Positions 1 through 10,431 of a DNA stretch of 64,000 nt are shown here, one piece after another; within the stretch, counting starts at the first letter, position 1; each line of letters begins with the position of its first letter. Made by a program: the position numbers and the translations under genes. The stretch spans positions 10,221,760 through 10,285,759 of the forward strand of contig CM070727.1 in NCBI GenBank assembly GCA_036346275.1, given 5' to 3'. Source of the stretch: Otatea glauca (Eukaryota; Streptophyta; Magnoliopsida; Poales; Poaceae). A model generated the notes under the pieces. The model saw nothing but the letters and a program-made list of their open reading frames with translations. It did not search any database and was not told the DNA's origin.

Positions 1-175
1 ACACCGTTCTTCATGGTGTTCGGTCTTTGGCCGTTTGCCAAGGGACCTGGAGTATGGCGCCCCAAGACTACAAGCCTTCGATGAGGCTCGGGGGCTCGCC
101 TCGCAACAAGACGCCATCGACCAGCTCGACGAGGCACATGACGTGGCCATCCTTCCCGAGACTCGAGGTAGCAAA
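1..175 (+). pseudogene. Gypsy pol, integrase C-terminal remnant
   Basis: Translation gives TPFFMVFG, then after a frame change DLEYGAPRLQAFDEA and QDAIDQLDEAHDVAIL. These match the conserved stretch after the catalytic core of plant Gypsy integrases (usually TPFFLVYGAEAVLP followed by DxxYGxPR and a Leu-Asp-Glu-rich helix). The frameshift near base 35 and the loss of the rest of the domain, where the inverted repeat begins at 155, show that it is dead. The product would have been the DNA-joining enzyme of the element. Confidence 0.8.
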
Positions 176-1021
176 GGGGGCCCTCCTAGAGGCGATGGCG
201 CGAGGACGCCGACTATAGTTGGTGCGGCTGCGTCGATGTCGCTGAACGGCAGGAGGCGCATCGGCGCACCGTTCCACATCTGCGGTGGCCGTCCCGTCGA
301 CCAGGTAAGGGCCTACCAACATGTCGTCGGTGCCGCCGGTGCCGTACGGATGTTAAAAGGCTTTGGAGCGGAGGAGGTCCTGCCGTAGTGTAGCGTAACT
401 ATTTTTGTATCTGTCGAGTACTATATCGCAAAGTTGTGTAAAGTTTGAGCCTGTTGGCCTATAATGAAATCTCTTTTTCCTTTATGGGTGTCTTCGTTTT
501 GAGTTGTCCGAGTTGCTACATCGTAGCTAGACCGTGCCTTGGTCGGCAGGGACGACCGCGATGCCTCCGCGCGAGGTTCGGGTGTCCGAGTGCTCGTTTA
601 GCGTCGTAGCTAGACCGTGCCTTGGTCGGCAGGGACGACCGCGATGCCTCCGCGCGAGGTTCGGGTGTCCGAGTGCTCGTTTAGCGTCGTAGCTAGACCG
701 TGCCTTGGTCGGCAGGGACGACCGCGATGCCTCCGCGCGAGGTTCGGGTGTCCGAGTGCTCATTTAGCGTCGTAGCTAGACCGTGCCTTGGTCGGCAGGG
801 ACGACCGCGATGCCTCCGCGCGAGGTTCGGGTGTCCGAGTGCTCGTTTAGCGTCGTAGCTAGACCGTGCCTTGGTCGGCAGGGACGGCCACCGCAGATGT
901 GGAACGGTGCGCCGATGCGCCTCCTGCCGTTCAGCGACATCGACGCAGCCGCACCAACTATAGTCGGCGTCCTCGCGCCATCGCCTCTAGGAGGGCCCCC
1001 TTTGCTACCTCGAGTCTCGGG
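155..1021. repeat. 141-bp inverted repeat, arms 155-295 and 881-1021
   Basis: Bases 155-295 reappear reverse-complemented at 881-1021 with almost no mismatch (for example GGCGATGGCGCGAGGACGCC against its complement). Both arms read the same minus-strand peptide (AIASRRAPFATSSLG appears in translation from each). The left arm interrupts the integrase tail, so the right arm is probably the original and the left arm the inverted copy. The 585-bp loop holds the 83-bp tandem array. The short shared GGGAC at the inner junction suggests template switching. Confidence 0.9.
521..885. repeat. 83-bp tandem repeat, about 4.4 copies
   Basis: The motif TCGTAGCTAGACCGTGCC starts at 521, 604, 687, 770 and 853, an exact 83-bp spacing. 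Copies are nearly identical; one has CATTTAG where the others have CGTTTAG. The last copy is partial and runs straight into the right arm of the inverted repeat. The array lies in the untranslated region between pol and the 3' LTR, where tandem arrays are common in plant Gypsy elements. Confidence 0.95.
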
Positions 1022-1520
1022 ACGACCTCGAGCAACAGATCGACGGCAAAGAAGATCACGGTCGCAGCTTCTTCCTCCCGAAGTTTGGCCATCGCCTGGT
1101 CGAACTCAGCCCAAAGCTCAGCCAAAGGGTCCTCTTCTTCTGCCCCGACACCATCACCAAAAGCGAAGACTAAAGGGTGCCCCGAAGCCATAGTCAAGAA
1201 AACAAAAAGGATTCTCGCGTCCTTATATACCCGGACGAAGGGAGATTGAACGTCTCCAGAATAAATGCAAGCGTCGAAAACGGCGCCTTCACCGTAATCC
1301 GGCGCCCGTAAGACGAGCGGGCGAGGCGCGCCAAGCTGTGCGCGGCGTGCACGACGAGGTGATTCAAAGCCCCCGGCGGTTCGAATGACCCAGGCAAAAT
1401 TCCAAGGCAGCCGTCAGATGCGTTGGGGTACACCTGGCAGAAATCATTTGACCCAATGGGTCGGACTGACCGCATGGGTCCAGTCACTATTCTCAACCCT
1501 CAACCCAATCTGCCGAAATC

Positions 1521-1541
1521 GCTCGAGGGTTCGGGGGCTAC
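1521..1541 (+). other. Polypurine tract of the Gypsy element
   Basis: A G-rich stretch (AGGGTTCGGGGGCTA) ends directly at the TG that begins the LTR. This is the usual primer site for plus-strand DNA synthesis in Gypsy elements and fixes the element's orientation as plus. Confidence 0.75.
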
Positions 1542-2473
1542 TGACGAATACTAATAACAGGGGTACCCCAACGGCCCAAGGTGACCACCAATGCCTCAAG
1601 CATAGCTCAAGCCCAACAGCCGCTTCACCCACTCACCGACCAAGCGCCGCAAAGCCACACGGACTTCCTTCCGACCGACCAAGGGAATGTCTCGACCGAA
1701 AGCGTGCTCCCGACCTCCTCGACGAGACGGCCCCGGCCCGACCAGCAGGCTCCGACCGCGGCGGTCGGAATCCCCGACCGATCGTGCCAAGACCACCCCG
1801 CCAAGGGCTGCGTGTCGAAGCCTCCACCGACAACCGCCACGCACCTGACGAACGGGTCAATCAAAGTGACTATACAAGGGCGGTGGCTCCTTCCCGAGGG
1901 TTTAAATGATCGACCAAGTCATGCTCCCATCCCATCACCGGCCGCATACAAGACGAAGACACGCCTCTCCCGAGGCAAAGACCCACGCCAGCGCAGAACG
2001 CCAACACCGTAAGGTTCGCAGAGGGCAGGTACGCCATTTCCCGGAGAAATACCTAACCGCCCTGACCAACTAAGCTACCGACCCAGCATAGGCAAGACTG
2101 AGCGATGATCAGTCAGCAGAACGAAGGACCGAAGCTCCTAGTGTAGGTCATCTCGTTATCTCCCAATTCTCGATGTAACCTGCCCCTTCCTTCCGTATAA
2201 AAGGAGGCAGGAACTCCCGTAGGAAAGAGAGAAGGAAAAGGAGAGAAAGAGAGCGCCATAAAACCCATCTCGCTAAGTCATTGGCACTCTCGCTTGTAAA
2301 CCTTGTGCAATCATCTGTGCTAAAGAAAATACAACGCCACCACACGAACTGGAGTAAGGATCTTCTGCCCGAACCAGTATACATCTTGGACTTCTGAGTC
2401 TAACCATTCAGGGAGTGGAACGCGCGACCCCTTAGACTTACAAATTTACTTGCCGGCGCTCGAAACGCCGACA
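1542..2473 (+). repeat. Gypsy 3' LTR, 932 bp
   Basis: It begins TGACGAATAC after the polypurine tract and ends GAAACGCCGACA, giving TG...CA ends. It carries a TATA box at 2196-2202 (TATAAAA), followed by a purine-rich leader typical of grass Gypsy LTRs. No primer binding site follows base 2473; Copia coding sequence starts at once. It is therefore a 3' LTR, and GCATC (2474-2478) would be the right-hand target duplication. The left copy is outside the window. Confidence 0.85.
2196..2202 (+). promoter_or_regulatory. TATA box in Gypsy LTR
   Basis: TATAAAA in a CCG-TATAAAA-GGAG context, near the start of the purine-rich leader. It is well placed to be the U3 promoter. Inferred from position and motif only. 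Confidence 0.6.
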
Positions 2474-3087
2474 GCATCAATGTTGGTTGTTGCTCTATTC
2501 AGGGATTCTCCTGTTATTACAAAGTTTATGGCCATTTCTTCATGGGGTGCTTCATGCACTTCTACTTGCTCTTCGCTGCTTTTCCCTATCGCAGGAGCAA
2601 GTTCCTTTAGCTTTTCATCGCCTATGTGTGCGCACACATTATTTCCGGCGGCTTCCTTCAGTGGAAGATTCAAGTCTGGAATTGCCTTTTCCGTTGGCTT
2701 CTTTCCAGTGCCAGGTCTCAACTGGCTCCCCTTCTTTCCTTGGGGCATTTTCGTGATTGGTTGTGGTAAGTCCTCTCGCCCAGTTTTCTCCAGACATCTC
2801 CGGGTACTTTGGGTTTAAGGAGCCGATTTCGCTCTTTTCTTTGAGGCCTCTGAACAGCCGAGGATACCTTCTATTTTCTTTGGTATTTCCACCCTCTCTG
2901 GTGCATTCCTTGCGGGTACATGCGACTTAACCACGCCCTTCAGATCACAAAAATGATCAGGCAGTTCATTTGCTAAATTCTGCAAATCAATTATCTTCTG
3001 GACTTCTTGATTTGCTTCATTAGTGCGGGGGTCATGTGCGGGGATCCCAGTGGAATGCCATATGATTTCCCGGCATTTTTCATCCAA
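2446..3087 (-). pseudogene. Copia pol linker after integrase, remnant
   Basis: Two minus-strand open frames (3087-2815 and 2748-2474; the last bases of the second belong to the Gypsy LTR) give charged, low-complexity protein (for example HDPRTNEANQEVQKI and PAIGKSSEEQVEVHEAP). A variable hydrophilic linker like this lies between the integrase and RT domains of Copia polyproteins. No catalytic motif is seen. Assignment rests on position between integrase and the Gypsy insertion. Confidence 0.55.
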
Positions 3088-3104
3088 AGGTTGATTTCCT
3101 TCCC

Positions 3105-3936
3105 CTAATGACGGGAAACGATCCTCGTCAAAAATGCAATCGAACCAGTCAGATGCAAATCTCCAGTCATGGGTTCCAAATACCTGATTATGGATGCACT
3201 TTCATAACCAACGTATATCCCAGACTTGCGGAGAGGGCCCATTGCAGTCCGCTGAGGGGGTGGTATAGGTACATATACCATACACCCAAATTTTCTAAGA
3301 TGGGAGATCTTCGGGATGATCCCGTGCACAAGCTGCATAGGAGAATGGATGTTGTAGGCCGACGGTCTAAAATTGATAAGAGCTGCTGCGTGCAGGACTG
3401 CGTGTCCCCAACAAGTGTTGGGCAAGTTACAACTCTGCAAAAGCGGTCCGCAATGAACTTAATCCTCTTTATTAGTGCTTCGCTAGTCCATTCGCGTATG
3501 GACGTGCGGACAGAGTGCTCAATCGCTATCCCGTTGTTGTGCAATAGTCATCAAATGCCTTTGAAGTAAATTCTCCAGATTGTCCATTCTAATAGACTTC
3601 ACGCGATGATCGGAAAGCATTCTTAATTCTTATGATCTGCGAGATCAGCTTTGCAAAAGCATGGTTTCTTGTTGACAACAAGCATACATGCGACCATTTC
3701 GAGGAAGCATCGATGAGCACCATAAAGTATCGAAACGGCCCTAACAGGGGCTGAATCGGACCGCAAATATCCTCTCGATGCATTCCAGAATGCTGGATTT
3801 CACTTTGCACTTTCATGACAGAGGGTCTAGTTATTAATTTCGGTGGCACATGCAGGCACACAAAATCTTCATGATTCGGGAAATTTTTAACATTAATGCC
3901 ATGACCTCGTGAGTTGTTCACTATATTTCTCATCAT
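3105..3936 (-). pseudogene. Copia integrase remnant
   Basis: From 3936 downward, translation gives HREDICGPIQPLLGPFRYF and VLIDASSKWSHVCLLST, the first catalytic-Asp region of Copia integrase (usually DxxGP...YFxxFIDDxSR). After a frameshift, frames at 3544-3188 and 3440-3105 cover the end of the core and its C-terminal tail (LPNTCWGHAVLHAAALIN, HLRKFGCMVYVPI and RKSGIYVGYES). This matches the Copia order of a W-AE-A helix, then FG-C and G-YVGY motifs. At least two frameshifts break it. It would have inserted element DNA into the nuclear genome. Confidence 0.8.
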
Positions 3937-4198
3937 TCTCGCACTGGATGACCTAATCTACCATGCCATAAAGAAAATAACTCGAGCTTCTAAAAACAGT
4001 CTTCAAGGAAGTATACACCTCGGGTGCATGAATATTCGTAGTACAACCTGATTCATATGAGGTACATTTTTCTAATACCATTTTTCCACATACCGCGTGG
4101 CTTCACAATGCACAAGTATTCTTTGCCATTTTCTTCATTGGTTTCTACGTGAAAACCATTGGCGCGGATGTCTTTAAAGCTTAAGAGAGTGCGTTGAT

Positions 4199-4399
4199 TC
4201 AGTGGTACAAAAGGGCTTCTTCAATTACCAAAGTTGTACCCATAGGTAATATAATTGTGGCTCTTCCCGAGCCGATTACATATGAGTCGCATTCTGCGAT
4301 CGTAGTAATCTTTCCGTTCTTCGTGATCGATCGGAAATACTTAGACTCTCTTAAGATGGTATTTGTTGTGCCACTATCAACAATGCATATCTCTTCCAT
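4199..4399 (-). pseudogene. Copia aspartic protease remnant
   Basis: The 66-residue frame starts MEEICIVDSGTTNTILRE. DSGTT is the active-site motif of Copia proteases (usually WxxDSGAS/T). It continues with VIGSGRATIILPMGT, the flap-like strand. The domain is cut off by a stop at 4199. Its role was to cleave the gag-pol polyprotein. Confidence 0.75.
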
Positions 4400-4639
4400 T
4401 TGGGCGCTACACGATTTCTAGATAAAAGAAATATAATTCTAATCAGATAGAGGCAAAACAGTCCAAATATTACTTGTAAAATTGAAGAATACTGGAATAA
4501 AGAATAAATTGCGTATTTATTCATGAAAGAAGTATGCTCTTCTAGAGCTTACAATCCTTTATTCAAAGAAAAAATGCTAACAACCATAATTTAAAAGAAA
4601 TGCATTAAATGTAATCAGAAATATGCATTAATTTCGCTT

Positions 4640-5643
4640 CTATGTCATCTGCAAGTTTTCTTCATTTGCCATAATAATGGCTGCAGCATCGATGTCCAGG
4701 CTATTCTGTGAGGATGAGGTAAGAGGGGTATCTACATCCATGGCATCTTCATCACCGATGTTGGCGAAGTGCGCCTCTACGGGGGTGTTTTCCTTTGCCT
4801 TCTTCTTAGCCTTATATGCGTTGATCGCTTCTTTGGATTCTCGACATATCTTCGACCAATGTCCCCAAGTACCACACTTGAAGCACGTCTGATTTTGCTG
4901 TCCATACGGCTTGGCGTGCGTCTTTTCTTTGTCATCCCTCTTCACAGGGGCTTTGGACTTTCCTTTGGCCTGGGGTCTCTCTTTTCCACCCTGCTTGCCC
5001 TTTTTTCTATGAGTGGGCTTTCTTACCTTGTAGCTATTGGCATTGACTTCTGTGCCAGTGCCTCGTCCAGGTGGCTGCGAGACATAGTTCTTACGTAGAA
5101 CATCGTCTTGCGATTCCGCAACTTGCATTACGTCAATCAGTTCGCTATACTCCTTGTATGCGTCCTGACGATAGCTGCGTGCACTCTGGATAGCATTGGG
5201 GTGGAAGGTAGAGAGAGTTTTCTCAATCTTCTCTTCATCGCTGATCTTCTTGCCACATAGAGAGATTGGTACAAATTCGTGCAAGGCGTAATTGTACTCG
5301 CCATCGCTCAAGTCCGCAAACCTCAAAGTAACCCAATCTTGCCGTGTGCTTGGGCAAGATGGTGTACTTGAGCTTTTCGAACCGCTCAAGTGCGGCCCAA
5401 AGCTCAGTGCACTCTCCTCACCATATATTCATTCTTCAGAGTGGCTGAGAGGTGGTGCATGAGAAAATGCAGAGCTTGATCGTTCTGCTCAGCGGTAGGT
5501 TTTGCGTCCTGCGAGGACCCTAGACCAATCGCGGAGCGGAGCTTCTTGCCCCCAAGAACGATCTTCACGTCCGATGCCCAAGTGAGGTAGTTCTGACCGT
5601 GCGGGGCCAGTTCTTCAAACTCACGATTCACAATGCCAGACAT
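4640..5643 (-). pseudogene. Copia gag with zinc knuckle, frameshifted
   Basis: Reading starts at the ATG at 5643 (MSGIVNREFEELAPHGQNY), which matches the N-terminus of plant Copia gags; codons upstream of this Met are leader. A stop at about 5404 is followed by a frame change, and the second frame runs 5389-4640. It contains basic linkers (HRKKGKQGGKERPQAKGK) and a CCHC knuckle, CFKCGTWGHWSKIC (C-x2-C-x4-H-x4-C). The protein would have packaged the element RNA. The break between the two frames makes it a pseudogene. Confidence 0.85.
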
Positions 5644-5675
5644 CTTTCTCACCTTTGAAATCTGATCTCCGTAGA

Positions 5676-5694
5676 GCAATTCGTGCTGATAACG
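5676..5694 (-). other. Putative Copia primer binding region
   Basis: Directly inside the LTR the minus strand reads CGTTATCAGCACGAATTGC. This is not the common TGGTATCAGAGC complement of the initiator tRNA-Met 3' end. It occupies the primer-site position, one base from the LTR end, but I cannot identify the tRNA. Confidence 0.45.
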
Positions 5695-5919
5695 TGTTAA
5701 GTAACCTCGCTATCGAATAGTCCGGGGTTCCCAAACAGATCTGAATTGGAGAATAGAAAGAGAGAGACACGTGTTTAAGAAGAGCAACAGCGGAAATTCT
5801 TTATTGCTAATGATTCCTTGTACATAGGGGGGACCCCCTCCTTCTTTTATAGCGCTCTCCTAGAGTTTAGGCTTAAGGGACCACTATAGGCCTTCATGGA
5901 TCATTAGGGTTTCCCAACA
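5695..5919 (-). repeat. Copia 5' LTR, 225 bp
   Basis: On the minus strand it begins TGTTGGGAAACCC and ends TACTTAACA, so the ends form a perfect TGTT...AACA pair. A TATA box (CTATAAAAG) lies at 5851-5845, followed by a short leader. The length is typical of small plant Copia LTRs. The partner LTR is outside the window, so the length of its target duplication cannot be tested. Confidence 0.8.
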
Positions 5920-7024
5920 GTTTTTTGCTCACTGGAGAGACTAACCAGACTTCACTAAATAATTGCTGCAGTAACCTATAGATAATGCAATCGGCGGCCT
6001 CATGTCTTACACTACGCCAAAACCATCTCTTATATGAAAACTATGATAATGTGTGTAGAGTATTACTCTCTTTAGTAGTTCACAAAAACTCATTAGTTTG
6101 GGTACATGCCGTCAAACATTTCAAACTTTAGTTATCGAGATCTTTTAAAATATTTTAGATTGGATGCATGAAAATCATACATGTAGATATTTCTCGAAAC
6201 ATATTATTATAATATTCTAATTTTATTAGATTTTTTAAAATATATTACAATATTTCCTTTTTGTTATTTCAGTTAGTAAAATTTTCAAACAAGGGATGGA
6301 CGCGGCTATTTTTTCCTTTTGGTACGCTGGGAGAATCCCCGTGAATACTCGGGCGGTTGCCAGAGTCTGGGGAAGAACTCACCTTATTTTAGGTTCCACA
6401 GTGTATTAGTATGTGACGTGCATACTTTTATACTTTTAAAAGGATCATATTGTAACGTTTTTGCACTACCTATTTGAAATTATCGAATAAATATTTCTAA
6501 AAAATAAACAATTTTTTTTTCAAGTTTTCCACTACTTCTTTTTTTAAAAAAATAGCAAAGAGATGTTATCACTTGAATATCTAGTATCCTTCGAGACTTA
6601 TTTTCAAGTTTCAACGTGAAAAATTTACCCATTTCTCCAGTTTCAACGTCACAAATTTATCATTTCTAAACAAAAAACATCGCATTTTTCTCCTTGAATC
6701 AATTTTTGGTCCATAAACAGATTAAAAGTTCTTAATGGATCCGTGCACCAAAAAAAAGAAAAAAAAAGTGAGAAGTGCTTAATGGATTAATGGGCAATTA
6801 GTGGGCTGGAGTGCCTTCTCGGGGAAGCCCTTCCTGACGGAGTGACGGCCCGCTGCATGTTGCATCCAGAGGAGCCCACATCGTATATTTTCCTCAGCAG
6901 CCTAACGCTAAACAAGCCCATTTTGATTCCCCAAATCCGGCAAACCAAAACCCCACGTCCCCACCTAAAACCTCTCCGGTCTACGCCGCCACTCTCACCA
7001 CCGGCGACTCCGACCACGGCGACC
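5920..7024. other. Intergenic, AT-rich, with one CACTA-like end
   Basis: No gene is seen. At 6010 the sequence CACTACGCCAAAACC resembles the end of a grass CACTA transposon (these start CACTA), but no matching inverted end was found nearby, so it is at best a fragment. The rest is AT-rich with poly-A/T runs. From about 6790 the GC content climbs into the 5' end of the next gene copy. Confidence 0.5.
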
Positions 7025-7694
7025 ATGCGCCACCGCCTCGACCTCCTCCCCCGCCTCATCCTCCGCCGCCACATTCACCGCCGCTCCAAGCTCTCATCGC
7101 CGCCACCCCCGCCACCGCACCCCAACCCACCGCGCCCGCCGCAGAAACCCGAGCCCATCAGCATCCACGGGGAGACGTGGCACGATAGCTACGCCTGGAT
7201 GGGGGCGCTCTCCAACGCCGCCGCCATGCGCCACATGGACGTGCACATGGAGGCCGAGGAGAAGTACTCCGAGGCCCGACCGACTCGCCCGGAAGCTCCA
7301 ACTCGAGAAGGCCTCCCGCCTCGCCTCCGATGCCTGCACGCCGCCCGTTCGCTGGGGCCCTTGGCTCTACTATCGCCGTGCTGATGAGGGCAAGCAATAT
7401 CCCGTGCTCTGCCGCCGCTCCGCTACGCTGCACGGCGAGTTCATCTCGTATAGCGACCCCTCCGCGGGGTTCGACTTCACCGCCGGGAAGCGCATCGAAC
7501 AAAAATTGGTGGATTACAACAAGGAGGCTGAGCGGTTTCGGAGGTAATCACTGAAATAAATTTTGGCATTGCTGTAATTCCAGTTCATCTCGAGGGCTCG
7601 TACTGTATAGCTGCTGTTTGCCCCAGATTTGTTCATTCAGTCTTGTACTGTGAAGTTGCGACATGTTTATCCCTAGAAGTTTACTAGTGAATCA

Positions 7695-8170
7695 CAGGGT
7701 TAACAATACCGTTTCGACCTCAGTTTTCGACGAGCCAGTGGTACCGAAATTCGTGAAAAGCAGAACGAAATTCGTGAAAGACCGAATGTTTTCGAAAGTG
7801 AAACGAATTTGAAATCTGGTCAAACAGCGGAGCGAACGAAAAGTTCGAAAACTACTCGAAAAGCAGCAAATTTAAAGCGGTTTTCTCAAAAATCGGCGAT
7901 AGATTGAAAAATTGGGGGCAAAATGTTTTTTCTTTTAGGGAACTTTTCTCCAAACTTCATTTTTCAAAAAAAAAATTACACCAAAGGTCATAAAGCTATT
8001 ATTAATACTAATTTTCGGGAACTTTTGGATTTTTTTTTTCAAATTTCCCGAATTTTTTGAATTTGAATTTGAACTTAAGCGGTAAACCGAACAGTACGCT
8101 TTTCCGAACTGGCGCGGTACGAGCGAAATTCGCGAAATCCAAGCTGTTTTCGACAAAATTTGAAACCCTG
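7695..8170. mobile_element. hAT-type MITE, 476 bp
   Basis: The ends are CAGGGTTAACAATACCG and, reverse-complemented on the right, CAGGGTTTCAAATTTTG. They are flanked by GTGAATCA (7687-7694) and GTGAATCG (8171-8178), an 8-bp target duplication with one change, as hAT elements make. The inside is non-coding and AT-rich. It sits in the region of the pseudogene where the middle exons are missing. Confidence 0.85.
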
Positions 8171-8178
8171 GTGAATCG

Positions 8179-9585
8179 TGATTATAATTATGTAGTTGTA
8201 CACTTGTACTTGGCTAACTGTGCAATGGATAATACACAAACAGTTTGAAGTTTTTGCCTCTGAGAGTATTGTGTTAATGCTATTCAATGTTCTAAATAAC
8301 GGTAAATGAATGGTCACCCACCTTTTAGTGTTTATACGGTAAGCAGCCTTGTATACGATCTTGTAAACGGTTTTACTATTTAAAATTCAGATAAATATAT
8401 AGATGTGTTTGCAGTAACAAAATAAGCATCAATTCATCTTCTTTCATGCATAACGAATGGAACAACCTAGATATCAACAATTATCCACAGCGGTGACCTG
8501 AAGGAAAAAGATGACATGATGTAAATGTAATCAAAGAATCATAATTGAATGAATGAACAAATCAAGTGGCAATGAAAAGCAAAGCTAACATTCATCTCAT
8601 GTATGTCATATGACAATCTTGCAACTTTACCCAGATATTCTTACTGAATCATTTTCTTGAAAGATCATATGGATCACTCCAGATATGCTTGGGTTCTGTT
8701 GTCACCAAAGATGATTTTCAGTTATAAAAGTAGCACTATAGATGGCTGATGTAATGATGGAAGAAAGTCAGAAACATATCTTTAGAAGCTACTTTTGATA
8801 CCTGGCATTTGTCCATTGTAACCTTGAAGTTTGTGTCTCTATTTGAAAACCTTATGTTCAATTTGTCCATAGCAACCTCGTGTTTTTCATTACTCTCTTC
8901 TACCTTGATCTATTCTCAACACTATTTAATCTGCTTTCCAATTTATATCAGCGCTTGCCGTGTTTTCAGCAACATTTTGTGTTTTTGTTTGGGAGTTCAA
9001 TGCCATTCATTTATAGGGTAGTAAAGTGATGACAGTTCAGTATGTCTTGTGGTAATCTGCTTGCGCGGTTATGCGGTAGTGTATTTAGTTATGATATTTT
9101 ATTTGTGCAGTTGTGCTACCCTCTGTCTGATATCTAATGTTTGATTATGTCTTTAGTTTGATTTATTTGACTTATGCTGATTGGTGCGTGGCCTAACCTC
9201 CTATAGGAAAAAATGCATTTATACAAGATGTTGTCAGTATTCATATAATGATGTAAAGCCAAACAAGATAGAAAATTTGACACTATTTCATTGTTCAGCC
9301 CCTTTTTTTATATAAAGGTAGTCAACTATCTGTTCTATTTCTACTTTCCTAATTTCAAACCTAGTGGTTTGATATACTTATGTTTCATGCAACTAACAGT
9401 TAAATTGTTACCGCAATACCACTCCTTTCTGCACTAAGGCTACAACGCATTACTGTTGGTGTCAACTATCTTCGTGGATCTTCTTATTTTGCCATCATAG
9501 TCTAGGGAACTATAATGGTTTAGATTAGATTTGTCTTTATCAATGCATTTTTTCTTAACAGTACGTTTGTATTATGTCATTTTAG
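8179..9585. other. Degenerate intron of the peptidase pseudogene
   Basis: AT-rich sequence without recognisable exons. The middle propeller exons expected in this family are not here in any frame that I could recognise. No repeat with clear ends was seen. Confidence 0.6.
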
Positions 9586-10431
9586 ATGCCTGATGCAGTC
9601 GTTGATTACAACTTACTGAATGGAAAGTGGCAAATTGTGCAACAACAAAACATGCTCCATGAGAGAACAAAGGTACTCTATGGGAAGCTTTTGCTGCTAG
9701 TATGGACAGGTTATCTTCAAATAGAGCTGATTAATCAAGTGAAGATTTTGGAGATTGTGATTGGAATGAGCTCTCTGAATACTATGCTTGTGAGTACTAT
9801 GATGTTCCATCAAAGGACATTCTTATTCCACTGACTTTAGTATTTTCATGAAAGCACAAGAAAGAGGGAAATCCAGGATTGCTTCATGGACACGGTGCTT
9901 ATGGTGAGGTTCTGGATAAACGTTGGCGCAGCGAGTTAAAGAGCCTACTCGATCGTGGTTGGGTGATTGCATATGCTGATGTTAGGCAACTAATGAATTC
10001 TTTCTCAAAAGATATCGTGGAGTAATCTTTCTTTATTCATATTAACTTTCATCGCTTGCATGAATAAATTTTGCACACGATAGATAAATATCAGAATGAG
10101 CTTAACTGTTTTTAATTCATGGGGGCTAATTCCATATTTAAAGAACATGCAAGCTTTTGCCTTTTGAGTATTGACAGTTCACAGTTATATTGACTTAAAA
10201 ACACGTGTTTTCAGGGGTGGCGGAGGTTATGGTAAGGAGTGGCACCAAGATGGCGCACGTACCAAAAAGATGCATTCTATCTATGATTTTGTTTCTTGTG
10301 GTGAATTTCTTCTTGAAAAAGGTATTATTCAAGAAAATAAGCTTGCTGGGTGGGGATACAGTGCTGGAGAACTTCTGGTGGCTTCGGCAATTAATACTCA
10401 TCAAGATTTGTTTTGTGCTGCTGTTTTGAAG

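Larger units (their letters stand above)
1..1541 (+). mobile_element. Ty3/Gypsy element, 3' part of internal region
   Basis: The window opens inside a Gypsy LTR retrotransposon on the plus strand. The first 150 bases encode the end of integrase. They are followed by a non-coding stretch with an inverted repeat and an 83-bp tandem array, then a polypurine tract and a 3' LTR. A minus-strand open frame (958-1197, 79 codons, acidic and Ala/Leu-rich) reads into the right arm of the inverted repeat; an antisense frame between pol and the 3' LTR is known in some grass Gypsy families, but I cannot assign this one a function. The 5' part of the element lies left of the window. It is inserted in the Copia element that follows at 2474. 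Confidence 0.85.
2474..5919 (-). mobile_element. Ty1/Copia element, 5' half, decayed
   Basis: Read on the minus strand, the order is LTR (5919-5695), gag with zinc knuckle, aspartic protease, and integrase, ending in the linker beyond integrase where the Gypsy element has inserted. The reverse transcriptase and RNase H should lie beyond the Gypsy insertion, left of the window. Protease before integrase, with RT last, is the Copia order. Several frameshifts and stops make it inactive. The stretch 3937-4198 between integrase and protease has no open frame and is the decayed start of the integrase region. Confidence 0.85.

Noticed and set aside
521..885. CRISPR-like array.
   Set aside because: The repeats are contiguous 83-bp units without spacers, in a plant retrotransposon.
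6010..6030. A complete CACTA transposon.
   Set aside because: No matching inverted end or transposase was found.
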